Made by a program: the position numbers and the translations under genes. A stretch of 64,000 bases of DNA from Rossellomorea sp036867415. Its GTDB lineage: Bacteria; Bacillota; Bacilli; Bacillales; Bacillaceae_B. The stretch covers positions 496,001 through 560,000 of the forward strand of contig NZ_JBAJHU010000002.1 in the NCBI RefSeq assembly GCF_036867415.1, written 5' to 3'. Under the pieces are notes generated by a model, which was not told the DNA's origin, ran no database searches, and worked only from the letters and a program-made list of their open reading frames with translations. Below, piece by piece: positions 20,394-28,915 of the stretch (position 1 is its first letter; each line of letters opens with the position of its first letter).

Positions 20394-22775
20394 ATGAGCA
20401 AATTACTTAAGACAGGTCTCACATCTGTCGTGATGGCAGGAACACTGTTTGCCGGTTTTCCTGTTTCGGCGGCTGTTCAGATCGAAAGCGATGTAAAGGT
20501 GAAAGAACAGAGTCATGATTCACATTTTCAAGGAACATTGGATTTAGCTCTTATCAATGATGAAAGATTACTGGCTTCATTAATCAAGCAGGGGAAGATT
20601 TCTTCCAAGGCATCTGAAGCTTCCAAACAAAAAGCACTCGATAAGTACATTGAATTAAAAGGAAAGAAAGTTGAGGCTGCCGGAGCTAAAAAAGACCCGA
20701 TTGCAGGGAAGGTAAAAGCGGCTGAAGCCGAGAAACATGAGAAATTCGAAAAGGCGACTAAAGCCGGAAGCAAAGGAAAGCTGCAGGGGAGTACGAAACA
20801 TCCTAAACCAGTCGAAGAATCTGCTTCCCCCGGTGTCGTGAAAAAAGGGAAACTCCTGACTCTGATGGTTGAGTACTCAAATTTCGAACATAATAACATC
20901 CAGCCCCATGAAACAGATAACTACTATCCTGACTACAACACTGAACACTTCGAAGATATGATTTTCGGGGAAAATGGCGTAGAGGGACCGAATGGGGAAA
21001 ATTTCGTTTCTCAGAAACAATTCTATGAAGAACAATCAGGCGGGACTTATACCATTGAAGGACAGGCTTATGGATGGCTCAAAGTCCCGGGAACGGCAAA
21101 ATATTATGGAGCTGACAGGGCTGACGGAGGACATGATAATGTAGCACCGGGCGGTTCAAAACGATTGGTCGCCGATACTTATGCTGCAGCATTGGCAGCA
21201 GGAATCCCTCTTGAAGACTATGATTTAGAGGATCCTCATGATTTAGATTTAGACGGCAACTACTGGGAGCCGGATGGATTGGTTGATCACCTGCAAATCA
21301 TCCATTCCGGGATGGGACAGGAAGCAGGCGGCGGATCATTATTTGATGATGCGATCTGGTCTCACCGCTCGGCTGCATACGTGGATGCCGACGGCCTTGG
21401 TGAGGGGAAAATTGGATTCTATGACTATACAATGATGCCGGAAGACGGGGCTACTGGAGTCTTCGCCCATGAATATGGTCATGACCTTGGCCTGCCGGAT
21501 GAATACGATACGATTTATTCAGGTGCAGGAGATGCGGTTGAATACTGGTCGATCATGTCCGCAGGTTCCTGGGCAGGCAAGATCCCTGGAACTGAGCCGA
21601 CAGGTTTCTCTCCATGGGCTAAGATGTACCTGCAATCAACACTCGGTGGAAAGTGGACAGATCCTCTCGTTGTTGATGTAGAAGATTTGAATAAGAAAGG
21701 GACGAACTTCTTGCTGGATCAGGCCAATTCGCCTAACGGTCAGAACAACCAGGCCATCCAGGTGAACCTGCCAAAGAAGAAGACCCCGATCAATACTCCA
21801 GCCTCGGGAAGCTACGAGTACTGGGGAGGACAAGCGGATGAAATCGATCACAATATGGTGATGGATCTTGATTTAACAGGTAAATCCACAGCCAACCTGA
21901 CATTTGATGCCTGGTATGATATTGAAGAACAATGGGACTTCGGATTCGTTCAAGTATCGACGGACAACGGACAAAATTGGACGTCTTTAGGTAACGAAAA
22001 TACGAGAAGCGATGCAGTGCCCGAAGCGTATCCTACCATTCTGGACTCTATGCCTGGTTTCTCTGGTACATCCGATGGCTGGGAAGCCCAATCATTCGAT
22101 TTAAATGAGTATACTGGAGAAACGATCAAATTAAGACTGCGTTATGCCACAGACTGGGGCACATCCCATGTTGGATTCTTCGCAGATAACATCAAAGTTA
22201 CTGCAGACGGTGCCACTCTGATCCAGGACGGAGCCGAGTCGGAAACATCATCTTTCGCCCTCAATGGATTCGAACGTTTTGACGGAAATAAATTGATGGA
22301 CCATTACTATATACTTGAATGGCGCAACCATCAAGGTGTGGATGAAGGTCTTGCCCATATCGCACGCGGCAGCTCGCTGATGAAATATGACGGCGGTCTC
22401 GTCGTTTGGTACGTGGATGATTCCTTCACTGATAACTGGACCGGCATCCACCCTGGGGACGGTTTCCTCGGAGTTGTCGACGCACATGATGATACTGAAT
22501 TGCTCTGGAGTGACGGTGCTCCTGCATCCAGCCGCTACCACGTAGCCGATGCCGCCTTTAACTTCATGCCTACTTCAGGGATGAATCTTGTTTATCCGGA
22601 TATGTCGCTGACCCTCGCTAGCCAGCGCGGAATACCGTTATTCAATGACCGTAAGGATTATAATAACGAATTCCTTCCTGATGCAGGACGCAATCTCACA
22701 AAATACGGCTTGAAAGTCCTTGTCACCGACCAGGCAAAAGATAAATCAGTCGGGTCGGTCAGATTGTCAAAATAG
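20394..22775 (+). CDS. inhA: Immune inhibitor A-like M6 metalloprotease
   Basis: 793-aa secreted zinc protease. Signal peptide (TGLTSVVMAGTLFAGFPVSAA), Lys/Glu-rich prodomain to about residue 145, then an M6 catalytic domain with HEYGHDLGLPDEYD (His359, Glu360, His363). Downstream beta domains (MAM-like, QSFDLNEYTGETIKLRLRY) follow. Length is close to B. thuringiensis InhA (about 799). ATG chosen because GGGGG lies six bases upstream. It is divergent from sipW; in B. cereus inhA1 also lies near sipW-tasA-calY. Confidence 0.94.
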   Translation: MSKLLKTGLTSVVMAGTLFAGFPVSAAVQIESDVKVKEQSHDSHFQGTLDLALINDERLLASLIKQGKISSKASEASKQKALDKYIELKGKKVEAAGAKKDPIAGKVKAAEAEKHEKFEKATKAGSKGKLQGSTKHPKPVEESASPGVVKKGKLLTLMVEYSNFEHNNIQPHETDNYYPDYNTEHFEDMIFGENGVEGPNGENFVSQKQFYEEQSGGTYTIEGQAYGWLKVPGTAKYYGADRADGGHDNVAPGGSKRLVADTYAAALAAGIPLEDYDLEDPHDLDLDGNYWEPDGLVDHLQIIHSGMGQEAGGGSLFDDAIWSHRSAAYVDADGLGEGKIGFYDYTMMPEDGATGVFAHEYGHDLGLPDEYDTIYSGAGDAVEYWSIMSAGSWAGKIPGTEPTGFSPWAKMYLQSTLGGKWTDPLVVDVEDLNKKGTNFLLDQANSPNGQNNQAIQVNLPKKKTPINTPASGSYEYWGGQADEIDHNMVMDLDLTGKSTANLTFDAWYDIEEQWDFGFVQVSTDNGQNWTSLGNENTRSDAVPEAYPTILDSMPGFSGTSDGWEAQSFDLNEYTGETIKLRLRYATDWGTSHVGFFADNIKVTADGATLIQDGAESETSSFALNGFERFDGNKLMDHYYILEWRNHQGVDEGLAHIARGSSLMKYDGGLVVWYVDDSFTDNWTGIHPGDGFLGVVDAHDDTELLWSDGAPASSRYHVADAAFNFMPTSGMNLVYPDMSLTLASQRGIPLFNDRKDYNNEFLPDAGRNLTKYGLKVLVTDQAKDKSVGSVRLSK

Positions 22776-22799
22776 AATGTAAATGTTTTTATTGCCTTG

Positions 22800-22842
22800 C
22801 ACGCAAGATGGAGATTGCCATCTGTGTGTGAGGTTTTTTTGT
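22800..22842 (+). terminator. inhA terminator
   Basis: Stem CACGCAAGATGG / CCATCTGTGTGTG (imperfect, AGATGG/CCATCT core) followed by AGGTTTTTTTG. Confidence 0.7.
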
Positions 22843-22868
22843 CTGTTCTTATCTTGACCGAAAGGCCT

Positions 22869-22956
22869 GGTTGAGCCTGGCCCAAATCAACCCGATTGTG
22901 CCTGGCTCAAATCAACCCGTTTGTACCTGGAACAAAAAAACGATCTGTTCCGGCAC
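22869..22956. repeat. 25-bp-phased palindrome array (4 units, degenerate)
   Basis: TTGAGCCTGGCCCA, TTGTGCCTGGCTCA, TTGTACCTGGAACA, TGTTCCGGCACC, starting at 22871, 22896, 22921 and about 22945. The spacer AATCAACCCG is itself repeated between the first units. Confidence 0.8.
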
Positions 22957-22969
22957 CCCTACTTCACGC

Positions 22970-23003
22970 AAAAAAACAGCCCTTTCCAAAAAAGGGCTGC
23001 TTT
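22970..23003. terminator. degU terminator
   Basis: CAGCCCTTT / AAAGGGCTG with a T7 run on the minus strand and a shorter one on the plus strand. Confidence 0.8.
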
Positions 23004-23035
23004 TCTAACAACAAATCACAAATCCTGTATTCTCT

Positions 23036-23713
23036 TTATCGTACTTCAACCCAGCCATTCTTGATCGCTGTGACAACGGCCTGTGTACGGTCATTCACAT
23101 TCATTTTCTGAAGAATGTTACTTACGTGGTTCTTAACGGTCTTTTCACTGATGTACAGTGCTTCACCGATGCCGCGGTTGCTCTTGCCGTCTGCAAGCAT
23201 CTGAAGGACTTCGCATTCACGGCGGGTCAATAGATGTAACGGGCGGCGAACTTCGGACTGCTGGAATCCACCTGTGTTCTGTGCATTGGCCAAGCGCTTG
23301 TATTCAGCAACCAGGTTATGCGTTACTTTCGGATGAACGTAAGATCCGCCATCGGCAACCACTTTGACTGCATCGATCAGTGCTTCTGAATCCATTTCTT
23401 TCAGCAGGTATCCAAGAGCACCTGTCTTCAATGCGTGGTTCACGTAGTTTTCGTCATCATGGATGGACAGGATAATGACCTTTGTTTGAGGATACTTGTT
23501 CATCAATTCGCGAGTGGCTTCCACTCCGTTTGTTTCCGGCATGTTGATATCCATCAGTACGACATCTGGTTCATGGCTTTCAATCAGGTTGACGGCTTCT
23601 GAACCGTCGTCTCCTTCTGCTACTACGTTGAAAGAAGGTTCAAATTCAAGAATGCGTTTTACCCCTTCTCTGAATAACTGGTGATCGTCAATGATAACAA
23701 TATTTGTTGCCAT
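23036..23713 (-). CDS. degU: Two-component response regulator DegU
   Basis: 225-aa NarL/FixJ-type regulator. Receiver domain with DDHQLFREG, phosphorylation site Asp55 (LMDINMP) and C-terminal LuxR HTH (LTRRECEVLQMLADGKSNRGIGEALYISEKT split across the helices). Family role: control of secreted proteases, biofilm, motility and competence. It lies 31 bp downstream of degS on the minus strand. Length and motifs match B. subtilis DegU (229 aa). Confidence 0.97.
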   Translation of the reverse strand: MATNIVIIDDHQLFREGVKRILEFEPSFNVVAEGDDGSEAVNLIESHEPDVVLMDINMPETNGVEATRELMNKYPQTKVIILSIHDDENYVNHALKTGALGYLLKEMDSEALIDAVKVVADGGSYVHPKVTHNLVAEYKRLANAQNTGGFQQSEVRRPLHLLTRRECEVLQMLADGKSNRGIGEALYISEKTVKNHVSNILQKMNVNDRTQAVVTAIKNGWVEVR

Positions 23714-23744
23714 GTCATTCGCCTCCCTAATCCTTCGAAAAAAT

Positions 23745-24887
23745 TTACTTGTTGAGCGGAACCTGTACGATTACTACGGTTCCTGCCCCAATTTTTGAGT
23801 CAATCGTGATGTCTCCTTCGAGAAGGTCGACACGTTCTTTCATCCCCATGATGCCAAAGGATCCTGTTTTCTGCAGTTCTTTATCGAATCCCTTGCCGTT
23901 GTCTTTGACGACAACTGTTATTTTGTCTTTCTTTACTTCCACTTTTACTTGGATATGTGTCGATTCAGCATGCTTCAGTGCATTCTGTACACATTCCTGA
24001 ACCAAACGGAACAAGGCGACTTCATATTTCGATGGAAGCCTGATATCCAGGCCGATGTTCATAAATTGAATACTGGTTCCTTGGTTATACTCTTCGATCG
24101 TGCTCAGGTATTTTTTGAGGGTCGGAATCAGCCCGAGGTCATCGAGCGCCATCGGTCTCAGATCGTAGATGATGCGGCGGACCTCATAAAGAGCGGACCG
24201 GACCATCTTCTTCAAATCGCGGATCTCCTTGATTGCTTCTTCTGATCCTCTTTCCCTATACACCCGATCGATTAAATCAGATCGCATCAGGACGTTGGCC
24301 ATCATCTGAGCCGGGCCGTCATGGATCTCACGGGATAGACGTTTCCGTTCATCCTCCTGAGCCTCAATGATCTGGAGTCCGAAATCCTGCCGCTGCTTCG
24401 CATCCTCAAGTGCTTCGTTCACCTGTCTCAAATCACTGTTGAGGTAATTAAGCACAACCGAAATTTGCGTACATAGATGCTCGGCGCGGTCAATCGTGTC
24501 GCCCAAGGACTGCAGGCGCCTTTGCAGCTCATCCCGGCGGTCCCTCAGCTGCTTTTCAAGCTGTCTGTTGATTGAAATTTTCACTTGCAGGTCATGGGCC
24601 ACCTCATACGCTTCTCTTACTTGAGTCTCTGAGTAAGTTTGGAAATGCTTACTCACTTCAGAAAGCCTGATTCTGGCGTGCCTTGAATTACGGGTCAGTT
24701 CATCCCCTTCATCAATGACCTTGATCACCATTTCTTTTACTTCTGCTAATTCTTTTGTCATTTCTTCAAAATCATTTCGGCATTGCTCACCGATATGAAA
24801 GATTTCATCCTTGCTCTGGTCGACCGTATCCACCATTTTCTCAAGAATGACATCCAACAACTTGGTGTTAATTTTTTTTAGTGACAC
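23745..24887 (-). CDS. degS: Sensor histidine kinase DegS
   Basis: 380-aa cytoplasmic sensor kinase. N-terminal sensor region with long coiled coil (about 20-175, EKQLRDRRDELQRRLQSL), phosphoacceptor His189 in SREIHDGPAQ, HisKA_3 dimerisation region, and HATPase with DNGKGFD and SFGIMGMKERVDLLEG. I chose GTG at 24887 because AGAGGGGTG precedes it and the protein then begins like B. subtilis DegS (385 aa); an open frame upstream adds 36 unlike residues. Partner of DegU. Confidence 0.96.
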   Translation of the reverse strand: MSLKKINTKLLDVILEKMVDTVDQSKDEIFHIGEQCRNDFEEMTKELAEVKEMVIKVIDEGDELTRNSRHARIRLSEVSKHFQTYSETQVREAYEVAHDLQVKISINRQLEKQLRDRRDELQRRLQSLGDTIDRAEHLCTQISVVLNYLNSDLRQVNEALEDAKQRQDFGLQIIEAQEDERKRLSREIHDGPAQMMANVLMRSDLIDRVYRERGSEEAIKEIRDLKKMVRSALYEVRRIIYDLRPMALDDLGLIPTLKKYLSTIEEYNQGTSIQFMNIGLDIRLPSKYEVALFRLVQECVQNALKHAESTHIQVKVEVKKDKITVVVKDNGKGFDKELQKTGSFGIMGMKERVDLLEGDITIDSKIGAGTVVIVQVPLNK

Positions 24888-25428
24888 GGTACACCCCTCT
24901 TTTGGTTCCACATTCGTCTTATACCAAGAAGATTTCCATAAAGTATTATCCTGCAAAAATAATGAATCGGCTATTTTATTCTTGAACCCGAACACTGATC
25001 CGTGTCCAACTACCTATTACATCATTTATAAAATATACCTATTACAATTTCAATGCAAAATCACAAATCTCCTTTATTCATCTAGGCATATTTCGCTGCA
25101 ACACTTCCATACAAGGGTTTTCACGGTCTCTCCATTGAATTCGCAAGCCTGGTCAAATAAAGAAGACCATTCACCTACGAACAGTAAATAGGAACATAAG
25201 AAGTATTACTTTCAGCGTCAATTATACCATGTCAGTTATTGTCGGAGATTAAAGTTTCGTTACATTGTATTACCATTATTTCATGTAGAACCATATATTC
25301 CCTTGCCGAATATCTGGGAATCTGTGCAATTTAGCACTATGTCCTTTATAGTAGAAAGAAGGTGAAAACTATGACCATTACCCTTTTTACATAAATCTCA
25401 AACACCACTATCGGGAGGAGAATGAAAT
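24888..25428. other. degS-yvyE intergenic
   Basis: Divergent promoter region, AT-rich. Near yvyE it holds a GTGC-aattta-GCAC hairpin (25324-25337) and a seven-codon frame (25371-25394, MTITLFT) with a good SD. No larger gene seen. Confidence 0.45.
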
Positions 25429-26064
25429 TTGCTACATCACTATAATACTGTCAAAGGCTACGGAGAAAATGAAATCACTATCGAACGTTCACGATTCATC
25501 GCTTATGTGAATCGCGCTGAAACCGAAGAAGAGGCGCAGGCGTTCATTGCCGATATCAAGAAAAAACACGGAGACGCGAATCATAACTGTTCTGCTTATA
25601 TGATCGGGGAACATAATCTGATTCAGAAAGCGAACGATGACGGGGAACCAAGCGGTACGGCAGGAGTACCGATGCTTGAAGTGTTAAAGAAGCGCAATCT
25701 CAAAGATACAGTAGTCGTCGTTACCCGGTATTTCGGCGGGATCAAGCTTGGAGCAGGCGGTCTGATCCGAGCTTATGGGAAAGCTGTATCAGAAGGACTG
25801 AACGCCACAGGGATCGTCGAAAGAAAGCTGATGCGTATCTTCAAGACGAAAATCGACTATACGTGGCTGGGGAAAGTCGAGAACGAAGTGAGGTCTTCAC
25901 AGTATCAGTTGAAGGAAATCCGTTACCTTGATGCGGTGGAGGTTAAGGTATATGTAGAGGAAGGCACGAAAGAAATATTTGTAGACTGGATGACTGAACT
26001 GACAAACGGGCAGGCTAACATGTCAGAAGGAGAAGTAGAGTATTTCGAAACAATTTTCTATTAA
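25429..26064 (+). CDS. yvyE: YigZ/IMPACT-family protein YvyE
   Basis: 211 aa. N-terminal UPF0029/Impact domain (about 15-125: RSRFIAYVNRAETEEEAQAF, HNCSAYMIG, DDGEPSGTAGVPML, RYFGGIKLGAGGLIRAYG) and C-terminal DUF1949 (about 140-200). The biochemical role is not well defined; the family is linked to translation/stress regulation. The start is TTG, eight bases after GGGAGGAG. In B. subtilis yvyE also stands between degS and an LCP gene. Confidence 0.93.
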   Translation: MLHHYNTVKGYGENEITIERSRFIAYVNRAETEEEAQAFIADIKKKHGDANHNCSAYMIGEHNLIQKANDDGEPSGTAGVPMLEVLKKRNLKDTVVVVTRYFGGIKLGAGGLIRAYGKAVSEGLNATGIVERKLMRIFKTKIDYTWLGKVENEVRSSQYQLKEIRYLDAVEVKVYVEEGTKEIFVDWMTELTNGQANMSEGEVEYFETIFY

Positions 26065-26257
26065 TATAGGTTATAGAATTTAATGCTATAATATATAAGT
26101 ACAGATATTGTTTTTATGAATGCATCACGGGTATATGATTATTACAAAGTTCTAACATTATATCACTCTGTAACTTAATTTTCATAAAGCTTTTATTTAA
26201 TTAATTGTGATATTCGCTTATAATATTTTAATGGATAAACTTTAAAGGATGATTTTA

Positions 26258-27247
26258 ATGGAAGAGTATAACAATTCAAAGCTTCGGTATAAACGAACAC
26301 TCCGAAAAAAAAGAAGGCGGAGAGTATTTTTTACGGTAATAATGTTTTTTTTAATATTAACCATTTCTGCTTTCAGTGTAATGGCTTATAAATCAATTTC
26401 TGCTTTAGATAGTACCTATCAGGAAATTTCCAGAGGGGATAAATCCAAGCTCAGGGATGAAAAAGTAGAAATTACAAACGACCCTTTTTCAATTTTAATC
26501 CTAGGAGTAGAAGATTATTCTGACAAAAATGATAAGGGTAGATCTGATACGCTTATGGTTGCCACACTAGATCCGAAAGACCAGTCAATGAAATTAGTCA
26601 GTATTCCTAGGGATACATTGGTTAGCATACCTGAATATGGTGAAGATAAAATTAATCATTCATATGCTTATGGAGGAAAAGAATTAGTCATTGAAACTGT
26701 TGAAGATTATCTAGATCTTCCTATAGACTATTATGTCACAGTGAATTTTGATGGATTTAAAGAGATTATTGATGAAGTAGGCGGAGTAGATGTGAATGTG
26801 CCTTTTGATTTCTCAGATATAAACAATAAGAGAGAAGAATTCCATTTCTATGAAGGTATGCAAAAACTTAATGGGGAAGAAGCCCTTGTTTATGCAAGAA
26901 TGCGTAAACAAGATCCCCGTGGTGATTTCGGTAGAAATGAGCGTCAACGCCAAATCGTTACAGGATTACTTGATAAAGTATTATCACCTAATACATTTTT
27001 AAAAGTAGATGATATTGCAAATGTTGTTGGGGATAATATCCAAACAAACATGAAGGTAAAAGAAGGGTTGGGCCTTCTGCAAAAATTCAGTGGTTTTTCT
27101 ACTTCTTCGATTCAACAAATTGAATTTACAGGAGAAGATCAATATTATGATAATGTATATTACTTTAAACCATCTGAGGAATCATTAAATGAAATAACCT
27201 CAGAATTACAAAGCCACCTAGATTATTCTAAAAACGAAACAAATTAG
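26258..27247 (+). CDS. LytR-CpsA-Psr family glycopolymer ligase
   Basis: 329 aa. Arg/Lys-rich N-terminus and one membrane segment (about 24-46), then an extracytoplasmic LCP domain with RSDTLMVATLDP, SIPRDTLVSIP, NHSYAYGG and YARMRKQDPRGDFGRNERQRQ. Family role: transfer lipid-linked wall polymers (teichoic acid, capsule) to peptidoglycan. The ATG at 26258 is better spaced from AAAGGA than the one at 26249. It matches the position of B. subtilis tagV (yvhJ) next to yvyE and lies convergent to the EPS cluster, so it may attach that polymer. Confidence 0.92.
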   Translation: MEEYNNSKLRYKRTLRKKRRRRVFFTVIMFFLILTISAFSVMAYKSISALDSTYQEISRGDKSKLRDEKVEITNDPFSILILGVEDYSDKNDKGRSDTLMVATLDPKDQSMKLVSIPRDTLVSIPEYGEDKINHSYAYGGKELVIETVEDYLDLPIDYYVTVNFDGFKEIIDEVGGVDVNVPFDFSDINNKREEFHFYEGMQKLNGEEALVYARMRKQDPRGDFGRNERQRQIVTGLLDKVLSPNTFLKVDDIANVVGDNIQTNMKVKEGLGLLQKFSGFSTSSIQQIEFTGEDQYYDNVYYFKPSEESLNEITSELQSHLDYSKNETN

Positions 27248-27249
27248 TT

Positions 27250-27283
27250 AAAAGCCCTGCGCATTGCGCAGGGCTTTTATTAT
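27250..27283. terminator. Bidirectional terminator between LCP gene and EPS cluster
   Basis: AAAAGCCCTGCGC-att-GCGCAGGGCTTTT, a strong stem with T/A tails on both sides. Confidence 0.9.
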
Positions 27284-27284
27284 A

Positions 27285-27956
27285 TTATATTGAATCTTTC
27301 GCTAACACAGTATTAACAATCGTTTTAAACAGTATCCTAAGGTCTAATAAAAAGCTATTATTTTTAACATAGTATAGGTCGTATTCAATTTTTTCACCAT
27401 GTGGAATCTCACTTCTGCCATTTACTTGAGCCCACCCTGTAATACCAGGTTTAGCAAATAGGCGCTGGAATTGATGCTCACTATAGCAGGCAGTAATTTC
27501 AACTATTTCAGGACGGGGGCCAACCATACTCATCTCCCCTTTTAATACGTTAAAAAATTGGGGAAGTTCATCAAGGCTGTATTTACGAATAATTCTACCT
27601 ATATTTGTAACAGATGGATGAAACTCTTTTGTAGATTTAAATACAAAATCATCCGGAACTCCGTTTTCCCAGTCATAAGGAGACTTGCCAGGAGAGTGAT
27701 TATTTGTCACTTTCATTGATCTGAATTTGTATATATAAAATGTTTCTCCATTTACACCAGATCTTTTTTGTTTAAAAAATATTGGTTTTCCATCTTCTAG
27801 AAGTATCCTAATGGACACGTATAAAAATACGGGTGAAAAAATAATAATCCCAATCAGACTAAGAATAATATCCATTATTCGCTTAATTATCAGATAAAAT
27901 TCGTTGTTGGAGGATAGATAATTGCCTTTTATCTGCTGAGTTGTATTCTCCTTCAT
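27285..27956 (-). CDS. Initiating undecaprenyl-phosphate sugar transferase (WcaJ/EpsL/PglC family)
   Basis: 223-aa membrane-associated phosphosugar transferase that starts EPS repeat assembly on undecaprenyl phosphate. One N-terminal hydrophobic segment (IMDIILSLIGIIIFSPVFL), then KQKRSG-x-NGETFYIYKFRSM, SLDELPQFFNVLKGEMS and MVGPRPE motifs. Short form without the extra N-terminal membrane domain. SD GGGAGG lies eight bases before the ATG, so the 74-nt overlap with the preceding gene is probably real. Last gene of its transcript. Sugar specificity unknown. Confidence 0.93.
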   Translation of the reverse strand: MKENTTQQIKGNYLSSNNEFYLIIKRIMDIILSLIGIIIFSPVFLYVSIRILLEDGKPIFFKQKRSGVNGETFYIYKFRSMKVTNNHSPGKSPYDWENGVPDDFVFKSTKEFHPSVTNIGRIIRKYSLDELPQFFNVLKGEMSMVGPRPEIVEITACYSEHQFQRLFAKPGITGWAQVNGRSEIPHGEKIEYDLYYVKNNSFLLDLRILFKTIVNTVLAKDSI

Positions 27957-28890
27957 CTTTTAAACCTCCCAGTCCATTTGCTACCCCTATTACTTGGGTA
28001 GGTGAGCTAATGTTATCAAGTATTATATCTCCGTGACTGCCGATTATTCCTCCAGCTACACAATTTACCCCGTCTATTTTCTTTTCGCCAACAACATTCT
28101 GGAAGAAATCATTGTCAAAGGCATTAAGAAATGATTCTACAAAAGGTAACCCTATTCGAGTATCCAGACGTATGATTGATAAATCTTTATGATTTTTTAG
28201 TTCGATCAATTCTTCAGAGAGATTATTAATTCCACCGTCTACCACCAAAGCATCTGGAGTCAGGTACTTGAAATAATTACTGTTTAAGACACGTTCAGCA
28301 CTTACAAACGATACTAATGCATCAAATTGATTTTCATCAGATTTATTATGAGTAAATGCTTTTACTGTATTATGAGAAAATTTAGGTAAAAGAATATTAA
28401 TTAGATTCGCTAACTGTGATGCCTTTTGCTGGTTCCTTCCGGAAATAGTTACACTAGCGTTCCTCTCTGATAGCCTTAATGCCAGCTTTCCGGCAAGATT
28501 TCCCGTTCCAAATATGAGAATGTTTTTATTAATTAGGTCATAATTAAAATGTTTATTTAATAACACATCTGCGGCTTCTAATGTCATATCGTTAGGTTTA
28601 TAGGGAATTATCCTTGAATGTCGGATGACTTTCTTTGCCGAAGCGAAGATATTCACATCTTGCTTCCCTTCAATGTCTGCAAGTATAACCGGAACTTTTC
28701 CATCTACCAATCCAAGAATATGATTACAGGTATATTGATCCGTAATAAGTATACTTGAAGCAACCATATTATTTATTGTTCTATTGGGCAGAATGCTGAA
28801 TTTTTTTGACTTTCTCGCAGTTGATCCAACCAATAAATATTCTGGTTTGTTGTTAAGGATTATTTCCATTAATGCACTAGTATCTAACAT
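27883..28890 (-). CDS. Rossmann-fold NAD(P)-binding protein of unknown role in EPS cluster
   Basis: 335 aa. The central Rossmann motif is LIFGTGNLAGKLALRLSERN followed by VTISGRNQQKA, as in shikimate dehydrogenase or methylene-tetrahydrofolate dehydrogenase-like folds. The N-terminal part (to about 120) resembles a mixed alpha/beta substrate domain, and the C-terminal part has DGVNCVAGGIIGSHGD and VIGVANGLGGL. I do not recognise a specific enzyme. It is placed between a GT4 and the initiating transferase, overlapping the latter by 74 nt. Possibly a dehydrogenase modifying a precursor; a non-enzymatic role is also possible. Confidence 0.7.
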   Translation of the reverse strand: MLDTSALMEIILNNKPEYLLVGSTARKSKKFSILPNRTINNMVASSILITDQYTCNHILGLVDGKVPVILADIEGKQDVNIFASAKKVIRHSRIIPYKPNDMTLEAADVLLNKHFNYDLINKNILIFGTGNLAGKLALRLSERNASVTISGRNQQKASQLANLINILLPKFSHNTVKAFTHNKSDENQFDALVSFVSAERVLNSNYFKYLTPDALVVDGGINNLSEELIELKNHKDLSIIRLDTRIGLPFVESFLNAFDNDFFQNVVGEKKIDGVNCVAGGIIGSHGDIILDNISSPTQVIGVANGLGGLKDEGEYNSADKRQLSILQQRILSDN

Positions 28891-28915
28891 TTGCTCACCA
28901 CTTTATCTAACAAAT

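Noticed and set aside
24888..24995. 36-residue N-terminal extension of DegS
   Set aside because: A GTG with a clear SD at 24887 gives the usual DegS N-terminus; the extension has no SD.
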